From the NCBI GenBank assembly GCA_018268935.1, contig JAFDVS010000019.1, positions 112,997 to 176,996 of the forward strand: DNA of 64,000 nucleotides, written 5' to 3'. The stretch is from Acidobacteriota bacterium (GTDB lineage: Bacteria > Acidobacteriota > Terriglobia > Bryobacterales > Bryobacteraceae). The notes under the pieces were generated by a model, which was not told the origin of the DNA, made no database searches, and saw only the letters and a list, made by a program, of their open reading frames with translations. The position numbers were made by a program, and so were the translations under genes. Shown here one piece after another: positions 54,044 through 62,038 of this stretch; positions within the stretch are counted from its first letter, which is position 1, and each line of letters begins with the position of its first letter.

Positions 54044-56260
54044 TTAGAGGCGGATACGGAAACCGGCGAATACGGACCGGCCGGGGGTGATGAAGGACAT
54101 GTAGTAGCGGCGGTCGAGGAGGTTGTCGGCGTTGAGGATGAACTGGACGTGCTTGTGGAGCTGATAGCCGAAAGTAGCGTCCATTTCGAAGAAGGGATCG
54201 TAGGAGCCGGGTACGCCTTTGACGATGTCGGTGTTGGTATCGGTGGAGAAGATGGTGCTGACGTAGCGGCCGTTCCAGGTGAGGCTCCAGCGGTTGCGGG
54301 CGGCGGTGGCGAGATAGGTGAGGGTGTGTTTGGGGACGTATGGGAGGCGATTGCCGACGGTGGCGGGGAGGGCGTCGTTACGGGTGATGATGGAGTTGGT
54401 GAAGGTGTAGGCCTGGCGAAGTTCGAGCCAGGAGAAGGGGCGCTGGCGGACGGAGGCTTCGGCGCCGCGGGTGCGGGCAAGGCCGGCGTTGGTGAGGCGG
54501 CGGATGCGCCCGGCGGGGTCGGCGGCAAAGTCGGTGGTGCGGTAGATGAGGTCGCTGACGCGGTTCTCAAATAGAGTGGCGTCGAAGGAAGCGCGGCGGC
54601 CGGGGCGTTGGATGCCGCCTTCGTAGGCGAACAGGTGTTCGGGGTTGATGTTGGGATTGGCGGCGAAGAGAGTGCCGGATAGGACGAGGTCGCGGTACTG
54701 ATCGTAAACGGTGGGGTTGCGGAAGGCATTGCCGGCGCTGCCGCGGAGGCGGAACTGGCCGGGGAGGGTGTAGGAGGCGGCGAGTTTACCGGTGAAGGCG
54801 TTGGCCGAGCGTTCCGGGTAGCGGGCGACGGGTTGGTTGACTCCGGTCTGGTTGCCGCCGCCGTAGGCGCGCCAGTAATCCCAGCGTCCGCCGCCGACAA
54901 GGGTGAGCTTTTCGAAGGTGCGCTGGTACTGGAGGTAGCCTGCCTGGTTGACGGACTTGCCCATGGCCTGGGAATCGTAGTCGGCGCCGTTGTCGCGGAA
55001 GGCGTAGTTGGGGACGTTCTGACCGGCGATGCGGGCGCGGTCAGCGCGAGTTTCCGTGCCGGCGATGAAGCTGCGTCCGGCGCGCTGCTGGCTCAATTGG
55101 ATGTTGCCATAGAGGGCTTGCTGGGATTGATTGACGAAATTGCCGATGCCGGAGGTGAGGGTCGCGTTGGCGCCGGGAGTGATGTAGAAATCGCCGGGGG
55201 CGCGATTGGCTCCGGCGGCGACGCGGAGATTCCAGGAGGGATTGAGGGTGGCGAGGATCTGGGCCTGGAAGATATTGACGGTGGCTCCGGTAGGGGTACC
55301 GATGAAGTTAGCGGGTGTCAGGGTGAGGCGGCGGGTGACGCCTGCATCGAGGAAGGTGACGGTGCCATTGTCGATGGGGTTGCCGGAGGGGTCGCGGAGG
55401 AAGGAGGTATAGGCATCGTAGCCGTCGTTGCGGCGCTGGCGCATGTATTGGAAGGAGGCGAAGAGTCGGGGGGAGAAGGAGTATTCGGCGCGGGTACGGA
55501 AGGCATCCTGATTGAACCAGTTGCGGCCACGGAGACCGACCTGGTAGGTAGTGCCGCCGGTGGAGGTGAGCCAGCGTTCAACGCCGGTGACGGGGACGCC
55601 GCCGGAGCCCGTGGCGAGGGTGCGAAGGACTTCCTGTGGGGCGTAGCCGCCGGTTTGAAAACGTGAATATCCGAAAGAAAGCCCCAATTTGCCGAAAAAG
55701 CGGTCGGCGGCACTAATGGAATAATTGGTGGTTTGGCGGTTGCCGTACTGGCCGAATACTTCGAGGCGGCGCTTGTCGACGGGGCGGGTGATGAGATTGA
55801 CGACGCCGCCCATGGCGTTGCCGCCGTAGAGGGAGGAGAAGGGGCCTCGGGCGACTTCGACGCGCTCCATTTCGCTGACGCTGAAAGTGGACCAGTTGAC
55901 GTTGCCGATGTAGGAGTTGTTGACAGGCTGGCCATCGACGAGGATGAGGGTACGGTTTTGTCCGCTGCGTCCGGCGAAGCCTCGGAGGCCGAGGCCGAAG
56001 TCGTTGTCGGAGGGGCCTTTGGAGCGGATCGCGTTGACCCCTTCGATGAGGATGAGGGCCTGGTCGATCTGACGGATGTTGCGATTTTCGAGTTCCTGAC
56101 GGCTGACTGTGGAGGCGGATATGGGGGAGTTGTCGATTTCGAGAGGGGAACGAGTGGCGGTCACATTGACGGTAGTGTGGAGGGGCTCCAGTGGCTTGGG
56201 ATCTGGTTGAGCGTAGAGGAGAGTAGAGGAAAGCAGAACTAGTGCGAGAGAAGCCAGCAT
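54044..56260 (-). CDS. TonB-dependent outer-membrane receptor
   Basis: 738 residues. Signal peptide (LASLALVLLSSTLLYAQ), N-terminal plug domain (residues about 30-150: VNVTATRSPLEIDNSPISAS, GPSDNDFGLGLRGFAGR, VEVARGPFSSLYGGNAMGGV), then a 22-strand barrel with NAFRNPTVYDQYR and ANPNINPEHLFAYE, similar in position to the FRAP/NPNL motif of haem and siderophore receptors. It ends in FRIRL. It imports a scarce ligand using TonB-ExbBD energy. The CobN-like gene eight bases downstream points to haem or a corrinoid. No TonB, ABC transporter or haemophore gene is in the window. Confidence 0.93.
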   Translation of the reverse strand: MLASLALVLLSSTLLYAQPDPKPLEPLHTTVNVTATRSPLEIDNSPISASTVSRQELENRNIRQIDQALILIEGVNAIRSKGPSDNDFGLGLRGFAGRSGQNRTLILVDGQPVNNSYIGNVNWSTFSVSEMERVEVARGPFSSLYGGNAMGGVVNLITRPVDKRRLEVFGQYGNRQTTNYSISAADRFFGKLGLSFGYSRFQTGGYAPQEVLRTLATGSGGVPVTGVERWLTSTGGTTYQVGLRGRNWFNQDAFRTRAEYSFSPRLFASFQYMRQRRNDGYDAYTSFLRDPSGNPIDNGTVTFLDAGVTRRLTLTPANFIGTPTGATVNIFQAQILATLNPSWNLRVAAGANRAPGDFYITPGANATLTSGIGNFVNQSQQALYGNIQLSQQRAGRSFIAGTETRADRARIAGQNVPNYAFRDNGADYDSQAMGKSVNQAGYLQYQRTFEKLTLVGGGRWDYWRAYGGGNQTGVNQPVARYPERSANAFTGKLAASYTLPGQFRLRGSAGNAFRNPTVYDQYRDLVLSGTLFAANPNINPEHLFAYEGGIQRPGRRASFDATLFENRVSDLIYRTTDFAADPAGRIRRLTNAGLARTRGAEASVRQRPFSWLELRQAYTFTNSIITRNDALPATVGNRLPYVPKHTLTYLATAARNRWSLTWNGRYVSTIFSTDTNTDIVKGVPGSYDPFFEMDATFGYQLHKHVQFILNADNLLDRRYYMSFITPGRSVFAGFRIRL

Positions 56261-56374
56261 ATCTTAAGACGATAGGGTGGGCGGGGAGCGTCGCGGAGAG
56301 ATTTCTCACGAGCGGGCGGAAAGAATCGGCGAACGGGCGGCTGGAACCGCAGGCGGACCACGGGGGGATGGACC

Positions 56375-56390
56375 GAGGGCTCGAGCCCTC
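56375..56390. promoter_or_regulatory. Perfect 16-base palindrome upstream of the receptor gene
   Basis: GAGGGCTCGAGCCCTC lies about 115 bases upstream of the TonB receptor ATG. It may be an operator for a dimeric regulator or a leader hairpin. No match to a known Fur or other box is visible. Confidence 0.35.
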
Positions 56391-56819
56391 CGTTTTCGGG
56401 ACGTGGTATGTGGGGGATCAGCCGGATACGCGGCCGCCGTCGAGCGGGCCGGCGGGTATCGGGAACTTGGGATATGAATTCCATGAGGTATTGGGGGGTT
56501 TAGAGGCACGCACTCTTCGCACTCAAACGATCATAAGGACATTTGATTCTCGAAAATAATTTGCGGGGGTCGGTTGCGCATATGAGGGGGAAGCGCCAAT
56601 TCCGCGGAGCTCGGGTGTGTGTTGCGGACGGCAGGGGCCGTCGACTCCCAAGCGGAATCCATCACATACGGCAAGTGACTATTTTTGTGTAGTTTATGAG
56701 AGATTAGGGGAACTCCGTAGGGTGCTTCACTCGCTCCATGCGGGAGAACTTGTGGGCATGGAGTACGGGGGTATTGGTAAGCCGCAAAGAGTACGCAGGA
56801 AAGAGCCGAACTAGACCGT

Positions 56820-56848
56820 TTGCGAGAGTACTACGTGGTTTCGATAAT
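56820..56848 (+). promoter_or_regulatory. Candidate promoter of the thioester/PEP-CTERM gene
   Basis: TTGCGA (56820-56825), 17-base spacer, GATAAT (56843-56848). Four of six and five of six matches to the sigma-70 consensus. Leader of about 31 bases before ATG 56886; no clear ribosome-binding site. Confidence 0.45.
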
Positions 56849-56885
56849 TGTAGGGCAATCGTTGCGATGTTAGTTTTGAATACAC

Positions 56886-57578
56886 ATGAAACGTAAATCG
56901 ATTGTCACCACTTTGGCATTCTTGCCATTTGCCGCAGTTTTCAGCGAAGCGGCCACGATCACAGCGACGTATGACGGTGTGCTCTACAACAACACGGTAA
57001 CGAGGACGATTCTGGACGGGCCGACGTATGGACTTCCAGGGGGTCCGGCGAATCTCACGGTGAGTCTATTTCATTTCAACACATCGGATGGAGGCTTCTA
57101 CGCGTACTGCATTGAACCGCAGCAGGGAGTGGGGAACGGGACGTTCACCCTGGATCCGACGTTCTCGCTGGTGCCGGGGAACATCCATCCGTCGACGACA
57201 TTGACGCCGGCGAAGATTGCGAGTTTGAAACTGCTGTTCGGGCAGGTGGTAAACCCGTTCAGCCCGACGTTGGACCAGTATGTGCAGGCTGCGCTGCAGG
57301 TTGGGATTTGGGAGATCGTGCGGGAGACGGCGTCATCGTACCAGGTGGCGAGCGGAAACGTGTCGTTCTCGGCGGCGTCGAATGCGAGCATTCTGACGAT
57401 TGCGCAGGGATTTCTGAACAACGTGAACAACAATGTGGGGACGCCGAACGATGGGATCATGGGGCTGTATAACAGCACGGTGCAGGACGTGGTGACCAAC
57501 ACTCCGGAGCCGGAGACATGGTTGCTGTTGGGGATGGGGTTGATTGCGGTGGGTTTGTGGGGGCGGAAGGCTGAGTAG
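56886..57578 (+). CDS. PEP-CTERM protein with thioester-domain-like motifs
   Basis: 230 residues. Signal peptide (IVTTLAFLPFAAVFSEA). FYAYCIEPQQ (Cys75) and YVQAALQVGIWEI (Gln138) match the Cys and Gln motifs of thioester domains (TED), which form an internal Cys-Gln thioester and attach covalently to host or surface ligands in Gram-positive adhesins. The C-terminus carries a PEP-CTERM sorting signal, TPEPETWLLLGMGLIAVGLW then GRKAE. The combination suggests a surface-released reactive adhesin or biofilm protein. The thioester is inferred from motifs only. Confidence 0.78.
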   Translation: MKRKSIVTTLAFLPFAAVFSEAATITATYDGVLYNNTVTRTILDGPTYGLPGGPANLTVSLFHFNTSDGGFYAYCIEPQQGVGNGTFTLDPTFSLVPGNIHPSTTLTPAKIASLKLLFGQVVNPFSPTLDQYVQAALQVGIWEIVRETASSYQVASGNVSFSAASNASILTIAQGFLNNVNNNVGTPNDGIMGLYNSTVQDVVTNTPEPETWLLLGMGLIAVGLWGRKAE

Positions 57579-57595
57579 TTGTGACGTTGGCTGGG

Positions 57596-57625
57596 ATGGA
57601 GGAGTAAGGAGAGAGACGCCTCCAT
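57596..57625. terminator. Hairpin between convergent genes
   Basis: ATGGAGG (57596-57602) pairs with CCTCCAT (57619-57625), between the ends of two convergent genes. No T-run, so a weak candidate for a bidirectional terminator. Confidence 0.3.
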
Positions 57626-57645
57626 TCCGGCTGGCGATGATGGGT

Positions 57646-58266
57646 TCAGGAACGGCTGATGCGTTTTGTAAGCCAATACACGACGACTTGGCAAAATTCG
57701 GGCAACTCACCTGGGGTGCCCCCATTCCAATACTCGAGCTGGCGATGGAGCCACTTCTTGCTTGGGTGGGTTGGGAGACTTTGCTGAAGCGCGTGGAGCA
57801 CCGCCTTTCGCTTGGCAATCAGAGATTCCGCGTTGAGATTGAGCAGTTCGTTCAGTTCCTTGTCGACCTCCTGATTCTGAGAACTGACCCTGCCGGAACC
57901 TTCGTAGCGTACGAGGCTTTCCACATTGTGGAGGGGGTCCGCGGGATTCAGCGAGAGTTCCCTGTCGCCCTTGACACGATCGCAATGCTGTTCCCTGGAG
58001 AATTGACCACCTTTGCAAACTGCAAGCAGGTTAGAGTAGGTCAAGGTCTCCGAGGGGAAGCCATGTTGTGAGTGCCAATGCTCGATGGTTGCCGAGTTTT
58101 CATGGTCGCGAATCCGGGAAAGGCAGTAACAGCAAAGACCACGCTGCTCCTTGACAAGGGTGAAGCGGAGAGCGGGTTTGTGTGGAAAGCTCGCGTAGGA
58201 AGCGTTCGGTTGCAGGCGAAAGTAAGTGAGGAATGCAGGCTCGGGCAACTTGTGAATGGTTCTCAT
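57646..58266 (-). CDS. ptuB: HNH endonuclease PtuB of a Septu-like defence system
   Basis: 206 residues, TIGR02646-type HNH protein. Seen: EQRGLCCYCLSRI (Cys45, Cys48), the ATIEHWHSQ catalytic His region, TYSNLLAVC with Asn79 and Cys84, then HCDRVKGDRELSLNPAD. This is the layout of PtuB, the nuclease of Septu and of retron-Ec78 systems. Its start overlaps the stop of the ATPase gene by four bases, giving fixed stoichiometry. It probably cuts DNA when the ATPase senses phage infection. Cytoplasmic. Flanking genes are housekeeping-like or secreted, with no integrase. Confidence 0.88.
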   Translation of the reverse strand: MRTIHKLPEPAFLTYFRLQPNASYASFPHKPALRFTLVKEQRGLCCYCLSRIRDHENSATIEHWHSQHGFPSETLTYSNLLAVCKGGQFSREQHCDRVKGDRELSLNPADPLHNVESLVRYEGSGRVSSQNQEVDKELNELLNLNAESLIAKRKAVLHALQQSLPTHPSKKWLHRQLEYWNGGTPGELPEFCQVVVYWLTKRISRS

Positions 58267-59537
58267 TCGCTGGACTCCAGGAAGTGGATGAGGGAGCGCG
58301 CACGAATCAGTTCGGGTTCGTCGGCGCCGATTGTTGCACCGATTGACTCAATGGTTTGATGTGCCTCAGCGAGTCTTTCCTGGTCAATCAGTTCGAAGAG
58401 CCGTTGCAGGGAATGCGCAACGGCGGGATCGCGTTGGGGGGCGCTCATCACTTCCGATAGAACCCGGTTTGAGTCGAGCCCGAAAGAGCGGGAGGGGTGC
58501 GTAGGTTGTCCATCTTCAAGGAGAATGATTTCCTCCGGAGACAATTCGCCGATGACCTGTGGGGAGTGCGAGGTACAGACGAATTGTATGGCAGGGAATG
58601 TGGCCTTGAGATGCGATGCGACGCGGCGTTGCCACTTTGGGTGGAGGTGAACATCGAGCTCGTCGATCAGAACGAGGCCTGGAGTTTGGGCGAGGACATC
58701 AGGCAAGAGAATCGGATTTTGGGTTACGGCCTTGATTGCCAAATCGGCAATCAGCGCCAGCATCATTCGCTGCCCGGCGCTCAGGTTGTTAAAGGGCTGG
58801 GCATTCCCGTTTAGGGAGAGAACGATCTGGGCGCGGTCAGTATCCAACCAGACGTCATCGGCCTCCGGGACACATTGGAGGATGGCGGACTTCACAGCGG
58901 TAAAACCGGGGCGCCAGTCTCCGCCGCGGTTTCCGCGCTCCGTGGTTTCACGGAGGAACCAGTTTTGAAGGTCATCGAAGCGGATGCGTTCCTGGAAGCA
59001 GTCATAGAAGGCTGCCCATCGCTTTGCGGGGCCGTTGGCTTTGGCTTTGACGCGTTTGTTGGACGGGAGCCATGCCCTTCCGGCGCCATAGTAAGCCAAG
59101 ACGGGACAGAGGACGTGTTTGCCAACGCGGTCATTGGCATAGATACCGCGGATGACTTCCAAGGCTTGAGCGGCTTCCGCATTGGACGTGCGGGCACCAC
59201 TTGGACGAATCTGGCGCGTCCAGGATACACTCTCGACGTCGCCGATTTTGCCCTCGGCACGGACCTTGGTTGGCTTGCATTCGGTGAACTGGATTCGATC
59301 CCCGCGAAGTTCGGGCAGGAGACGAATCTCCTGGGGCTGAATCTCACGCCGGCTACTGGTGAGAGTGGAATCGGGAGGGTGGACGAGCCAAATCCCGGCG
59401 GCAACTGCCAAGGCATCCAAGACGCTGGTTTTGCCGCAGCCGTTTTCGCCGACGAGGAGGTTGAAATGAGGATGAAGGTCGAAGGACTGCTTAGTGAATC
59501 CTTTGAAGTTTTCAACCTCGAGGCGGCGGATGAGCAT
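58263..59537 (-). CDS. ptuA: AAA/SMC-like ATPase PtuA of a Septu-like defence system
   Basis: 424 residues. ABC-type ATPase of the OLD/SMC-like group: LIRRLEVENFKGFTKQSFDL, Walker A GENGCGKT (residues 30-37), signature NLSAGQ (about 251-256), Walker B GLVLIDELDVHLHP (about 287-299), and TSHSP. The coiled-coil insert between the motifs is short. Pairing with a TIGR02646 HNH gene identifies the two-gene Septu type. No reverse transcriptase or msr-msd RNA lies upstream, so it is not a retron Ec78. The start MLIRRLEVENFKGF is chosen from alignment; no clear ribosome-binding site. Confidence 0.88.
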   Translation of the reverse strand: MLIRRLEVENFKGFTKQSFDLHPHFNLLVGENGCGKTSVLDALAVAAGIWLVHPPDSTLTSSRREIQPQEIRLLPELRGDRIQFTECKPTKVRAEGKIGDVESVSWTRQIRPSGARTSNAEAAQALEVIRGIYANDRVGKHVLCPVLAYYGAGRAWLPSNKRVKAKANGPAKRWAAFYDCFQERIRFDDLQNWFLRETTERGNRGGDWRPGFTAVKSAILQCVPEADDVWLDTDRAQIVLSLNGNAQPFNNLSAGQRMMLALIADLAIKAVTQNPILLPDVLAQTPGLVLIDELDVHLHPKWQRRVASHLKATFPAIQFVCTSHSPQVIGELSPEEIILLEDGQPTHPSRSFGLDSNRVLSEVMSAPQRDPAVAHSLQRLFELIDQERLAEAHQTIESIGATIGADEPELIRARSLIHFLESSE

Positions 59538-59611
59538 TGTCTTGAATCTACTAGAAACGGCCGGGAAATGCATTCAGTGGAGAAGGGGCTGCGATACAAT
59601 AGCGGCGTTAC

Positions 59612-62029
59612 ATGCTGCCCCTGTTGTTCGCGTTTTTGCCTTTGTATGCCGCCGAGCCGGTGAGCTTTGCGCGGGACGTGCGGCCGGTGCTGGAAACGAA
59701 GTGCCGGGCTTGTCATCAGGGGGCGAATCGCAGTGGTGGCATGTCGGTGGAGACATACGCCGATGTGGCGAAGTTGGTGATCGCGGGACGGCCTGAGGGG
59801 AGTTTGTTGTATGTGGCGATCGCGGGGGATACGCCCCGGATGCCGAAGGCGGGACCGAAAGTTACGGCGCCGGAAGTCTTGCGGATCCGGCAGTGGATCG
59901 CGGAAGGGGCGAAGGACGATTCGCAGGGCGGATCAACGGTGTGGTGGTCGCTACGGCCCTTGCAGAAGAGCGCCGGGAGCATTGATGCTTTCGTCGAGGC
60001 GAAGCTGGCGGAGAAGAAGCTGACGATGTCGGCGGAGGCTTCGCGGCAGACACTGATCCGGCGGGTCACGTTCGATCTGCACGGGTTGCCGCCGAGTCCG
60101 GAAGAGGTAGCGGCGTTTGTGGGGGACAAGTCCTCCGACGCGTACGAGAAATTGGTGGACCGGCTGCTGGCATCACCGCGGTACGGGGAACGGTGGGCAC
60201 GTCACTGGCTGGATGTGGTGCATTACGGGGACTCGCATGGCTATGACAAAGATAAGCCGCGGGCGAATGCGTGGCCGTATCGGGACTACGTGATCCGTTC
60301 CTTCAATGAAGATAAGCCATATGCGCGATTTGTGAAGGAGCAGATTGCCGGGGATGTGCTGTATCCGGACGATGCCGAGGCGGTGGTGGCAACGGGATTC
60401 ATCGCGGCCGGGCCTTGGGATTTCGTCGGGCACCAGGAGTTGCGGGAAGGGACGACGGACAAGAACATCACGCGGGTGCTCGATCGCGACGATATGGTGG
60501 CGGCGACGATGTCGACGTTCACGAGCATGACGGTGCATTGCGCGCGGTGCCACAATCACAAGTTCGATCCGATTCCGCAGGCTGATTATTACAGCTTGCA
60601 GGCGGTGTTTGCGGGCGTGGACCGGGCGGACCGGCCATTTGACCGCGACCCGGCGGTGTCGGCGCAGCGGCGGGCGATCGTGGAGAAGAAGCGCAGGTTG
60701 CAGATTGAATTGCAGCCGCTGCTGGACAAAGTGGAGTTTGCGGCGAGCGATGCGATTACGGAGTTGGATGACCGGATTCGCGATGGAAAGCTGCTGACGA
60801 CGCATATGGGGGAGCCGAAGACTCCAGCGGAAGCGGAGGAGAAGCAGCGGCTGCTGGAGCGGGTGGCGCGGGATCAGAAGCAGCGGCAGGAATTGGTGGA
60901 TGCGATTGTGGGGGCGGAGACGTATGCGCGGATTGACCGGCTGAAGGCTCAGGTGAAGGCGGTGGACGCGGAGTTAGCGGCACTGCCGAAGCCGGAGTAT
61001 GTGTATGCGGCGAGCCGGTTCTTTGAGCGGGCGGGCAATTTCCGGCCTTCGCTGGAACCGCGGCCGGTGCATTTGCTGGGGCGCGGGAATGTGGGGGCTC
61101 CGGGAGAGTTGATGAAGCCGGGGGCGCTGTCGGCGCTGCCTGGGTTGCCGTCGCGGTTTGCGATTGCGGATTTATCGGATGAAGGCGCACGGCGTGCGGC
61201 GTTGGCGGAGTGGATTACGGCGAAGGAGAATGTGCTTGCGTGGCGTTCGATTGTGAACCGGGTCTGGCACTATCATTTCGGGGCGGGGCTGGTGGATACG
61301 CCGAATGATTTCGGGCGGATGGGATCGCAGCCGACGCATCCGGAGATGCTGGATTCTCTGGCGGTGTGGTTTCGCGATGAGGCGGGTGGATCGATGAAGA
61401 AGCTGCACCGTTTGATTGTGACTTCGAAGACGTACCGGCAGGCATCGGCACATAGGGCGGAGGCGGCGAAGGTGGATGGAGATAACCGGCTGTTGTGGCG
61501 GATGAACCGGATCCGGCTGGATGCGGAATCGGTGCGCGACGCGGTGCTGGCGGTGGCGGGGAAGCTGGACACGAAGATGGGCGGCCCGGGGGCGCAGATG
61601 TTCTGGTTCAAGAACGATCATTCGCCGGTGTATGATTACGCGCGATTTGATCCGGATGGCGAGGGCGGGCACCGGCGGAGCATTTACCGGTTTATTGTGC
61701 GGAGTGTGCCGGATCCTTTTATGGAGCGGCTGGATTGTCCCGATCCATCGTTGCTGGCTCCGAAGCGGACGACGACGCTGACGGCGATTCAGGCATTGGC
61801 GTTGTGGAACAATCCGTTCATGCTGCGGATGGCGGAGCATTTTGCGGGGCGTTTGCGGGCCGCTTCGAGCGATGCGCGCGGGCAGATGGATGCAGCGGCG
61901 CGGCTGTTGTATGGACGGGACGCATCGGCCGAGGAACAGCGGCTGTATGGCGAGTATGCGGCGAAGCATGGATTGGAGAATCTGGCGCGGCTGCTGTTCA
62001 ACACGAACGAGTTTCTGTTTTTGGATTAG
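59612..62029 (+). CDS. PSCyt1/DUF1549/DUF1553 protein (planctomycete-type cytochrome C domain)
   Basis: 805 residues. Signal peptide (MLPLLFAFLPLYAA), PSCyt1 domain with haem motif CRACH (about residue 31, VRPVLETKCRACHQG), PSCyt2/DUF1549 (YGERWARHWLDVVHYGDSHG; ARCHNHKFDPIPQADYY) and C-terminal DUF1553 (ENVLAWRSIVNRVWHYHFG ... RSIYRF). This family is expanded in Planctomycetota and Solibacteres and is nearly always next to DUF1501; roles in polysaccharide breakdown or electron transfer have been proposed. It is followed directly by the DUF1501 gene (stop to ATG 9 bases). Confidence 0.93.
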   Translation: MLPLLFAFLPLYAAEPVSFARDVRPVLETKCRACHQGANRSGGMSVETYADVAKLVIAGRPEGSLLYVAIAGDTPRMPKAGPKVTAPEVLRIRQWIAEGAKDDSQGGSTVWWSLRPLQKSAGSIDAFVEAKLAEKKLTMSAEASRQTLIRRVTFDLHGLPPSPEEVAAFVGDKSSDAYEKLVDRLLASPRYGERWARHWLDVVHYGDSHGYDKDKPRANAWPYRDYVIRSFNEDKPYARFVKEQIAGDVLYPDDAEAVVATGFIAAGPWDFVGHQELREGTTDKNITRVLDRDDMVAATMSTFTSMTVHCARCHNHKFDPIPQADYYSLQAVFAGVDRADRPFDRDPAVSAQRRAIVEKKRRLQIELQPLLDKVEFAASDAITELDDRIRDGKLLTTHMGEPKTPAEAEEKQRLLERVARDQKQRQELVDAIVGAETYARIDRLKAQVKAVDAELAALPKPEYVYAASRFFERAGNFRPSLEPRPVHLLGRGNVGAPGELMKPGALSALPGLPSRFAIADLSDEGARRAALAEWITAKENVLAWRSIVNRVWHYHFGAGLVDTPNDFGRMGSQPTHPEMLDSLAVWFRDEAGGSMKKLHRLIVTSKTYRQASAHRAEAAKVDGDNRLLWRMNRIRLDAESVRDAVLAVAGKLDTKMGGPGAQMFWFKNDHSPVYDYARFDPDGEGGHRRSIYRFIVRSVPDPFMERLDCPDPSLLAPKRTTTLTAIQALALWNNPFMLRMAEHFAGRLRAASSDARGQMDAAARLLYGRDASAEEQRLYGEYAAKHGLENLARLLFNTNEFLFLD

Positions 62030-62038
62030 GTGACTCCG

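Larger units (their letters stand above)
56261..56885. other. 625-base intergenic region between divergent units
   Basis: No gene could be supported. Contents: a perfect 16-base palindrome (GAGGGCTCGAGCCCTC, 56375-56390), an 8+8 inverted repeat (CTCCATGC at 56734-56741, GCATGGAG at 56756-56763), and a promoter for the right-hand gene. No cobalamin riboswitch hallmark was found upstream of the receptor. The stretch 56640-56720 is less GC-rich than its surroundings. Confidence 0.6.

Noticed and set aside
56261..56600. Cobalamin riboswitch before the TonB receptor
   Set aside because: No B12-box or other conserved riboswitch core could be recognised on the minus strand.
59538..59611. Retron reverse transcriptase or msr-msd RNA with the Septu-like pair
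   Set aside because: The space upstream of the ATPase is only 74 bases and the next gene is a DUF1549 protein.
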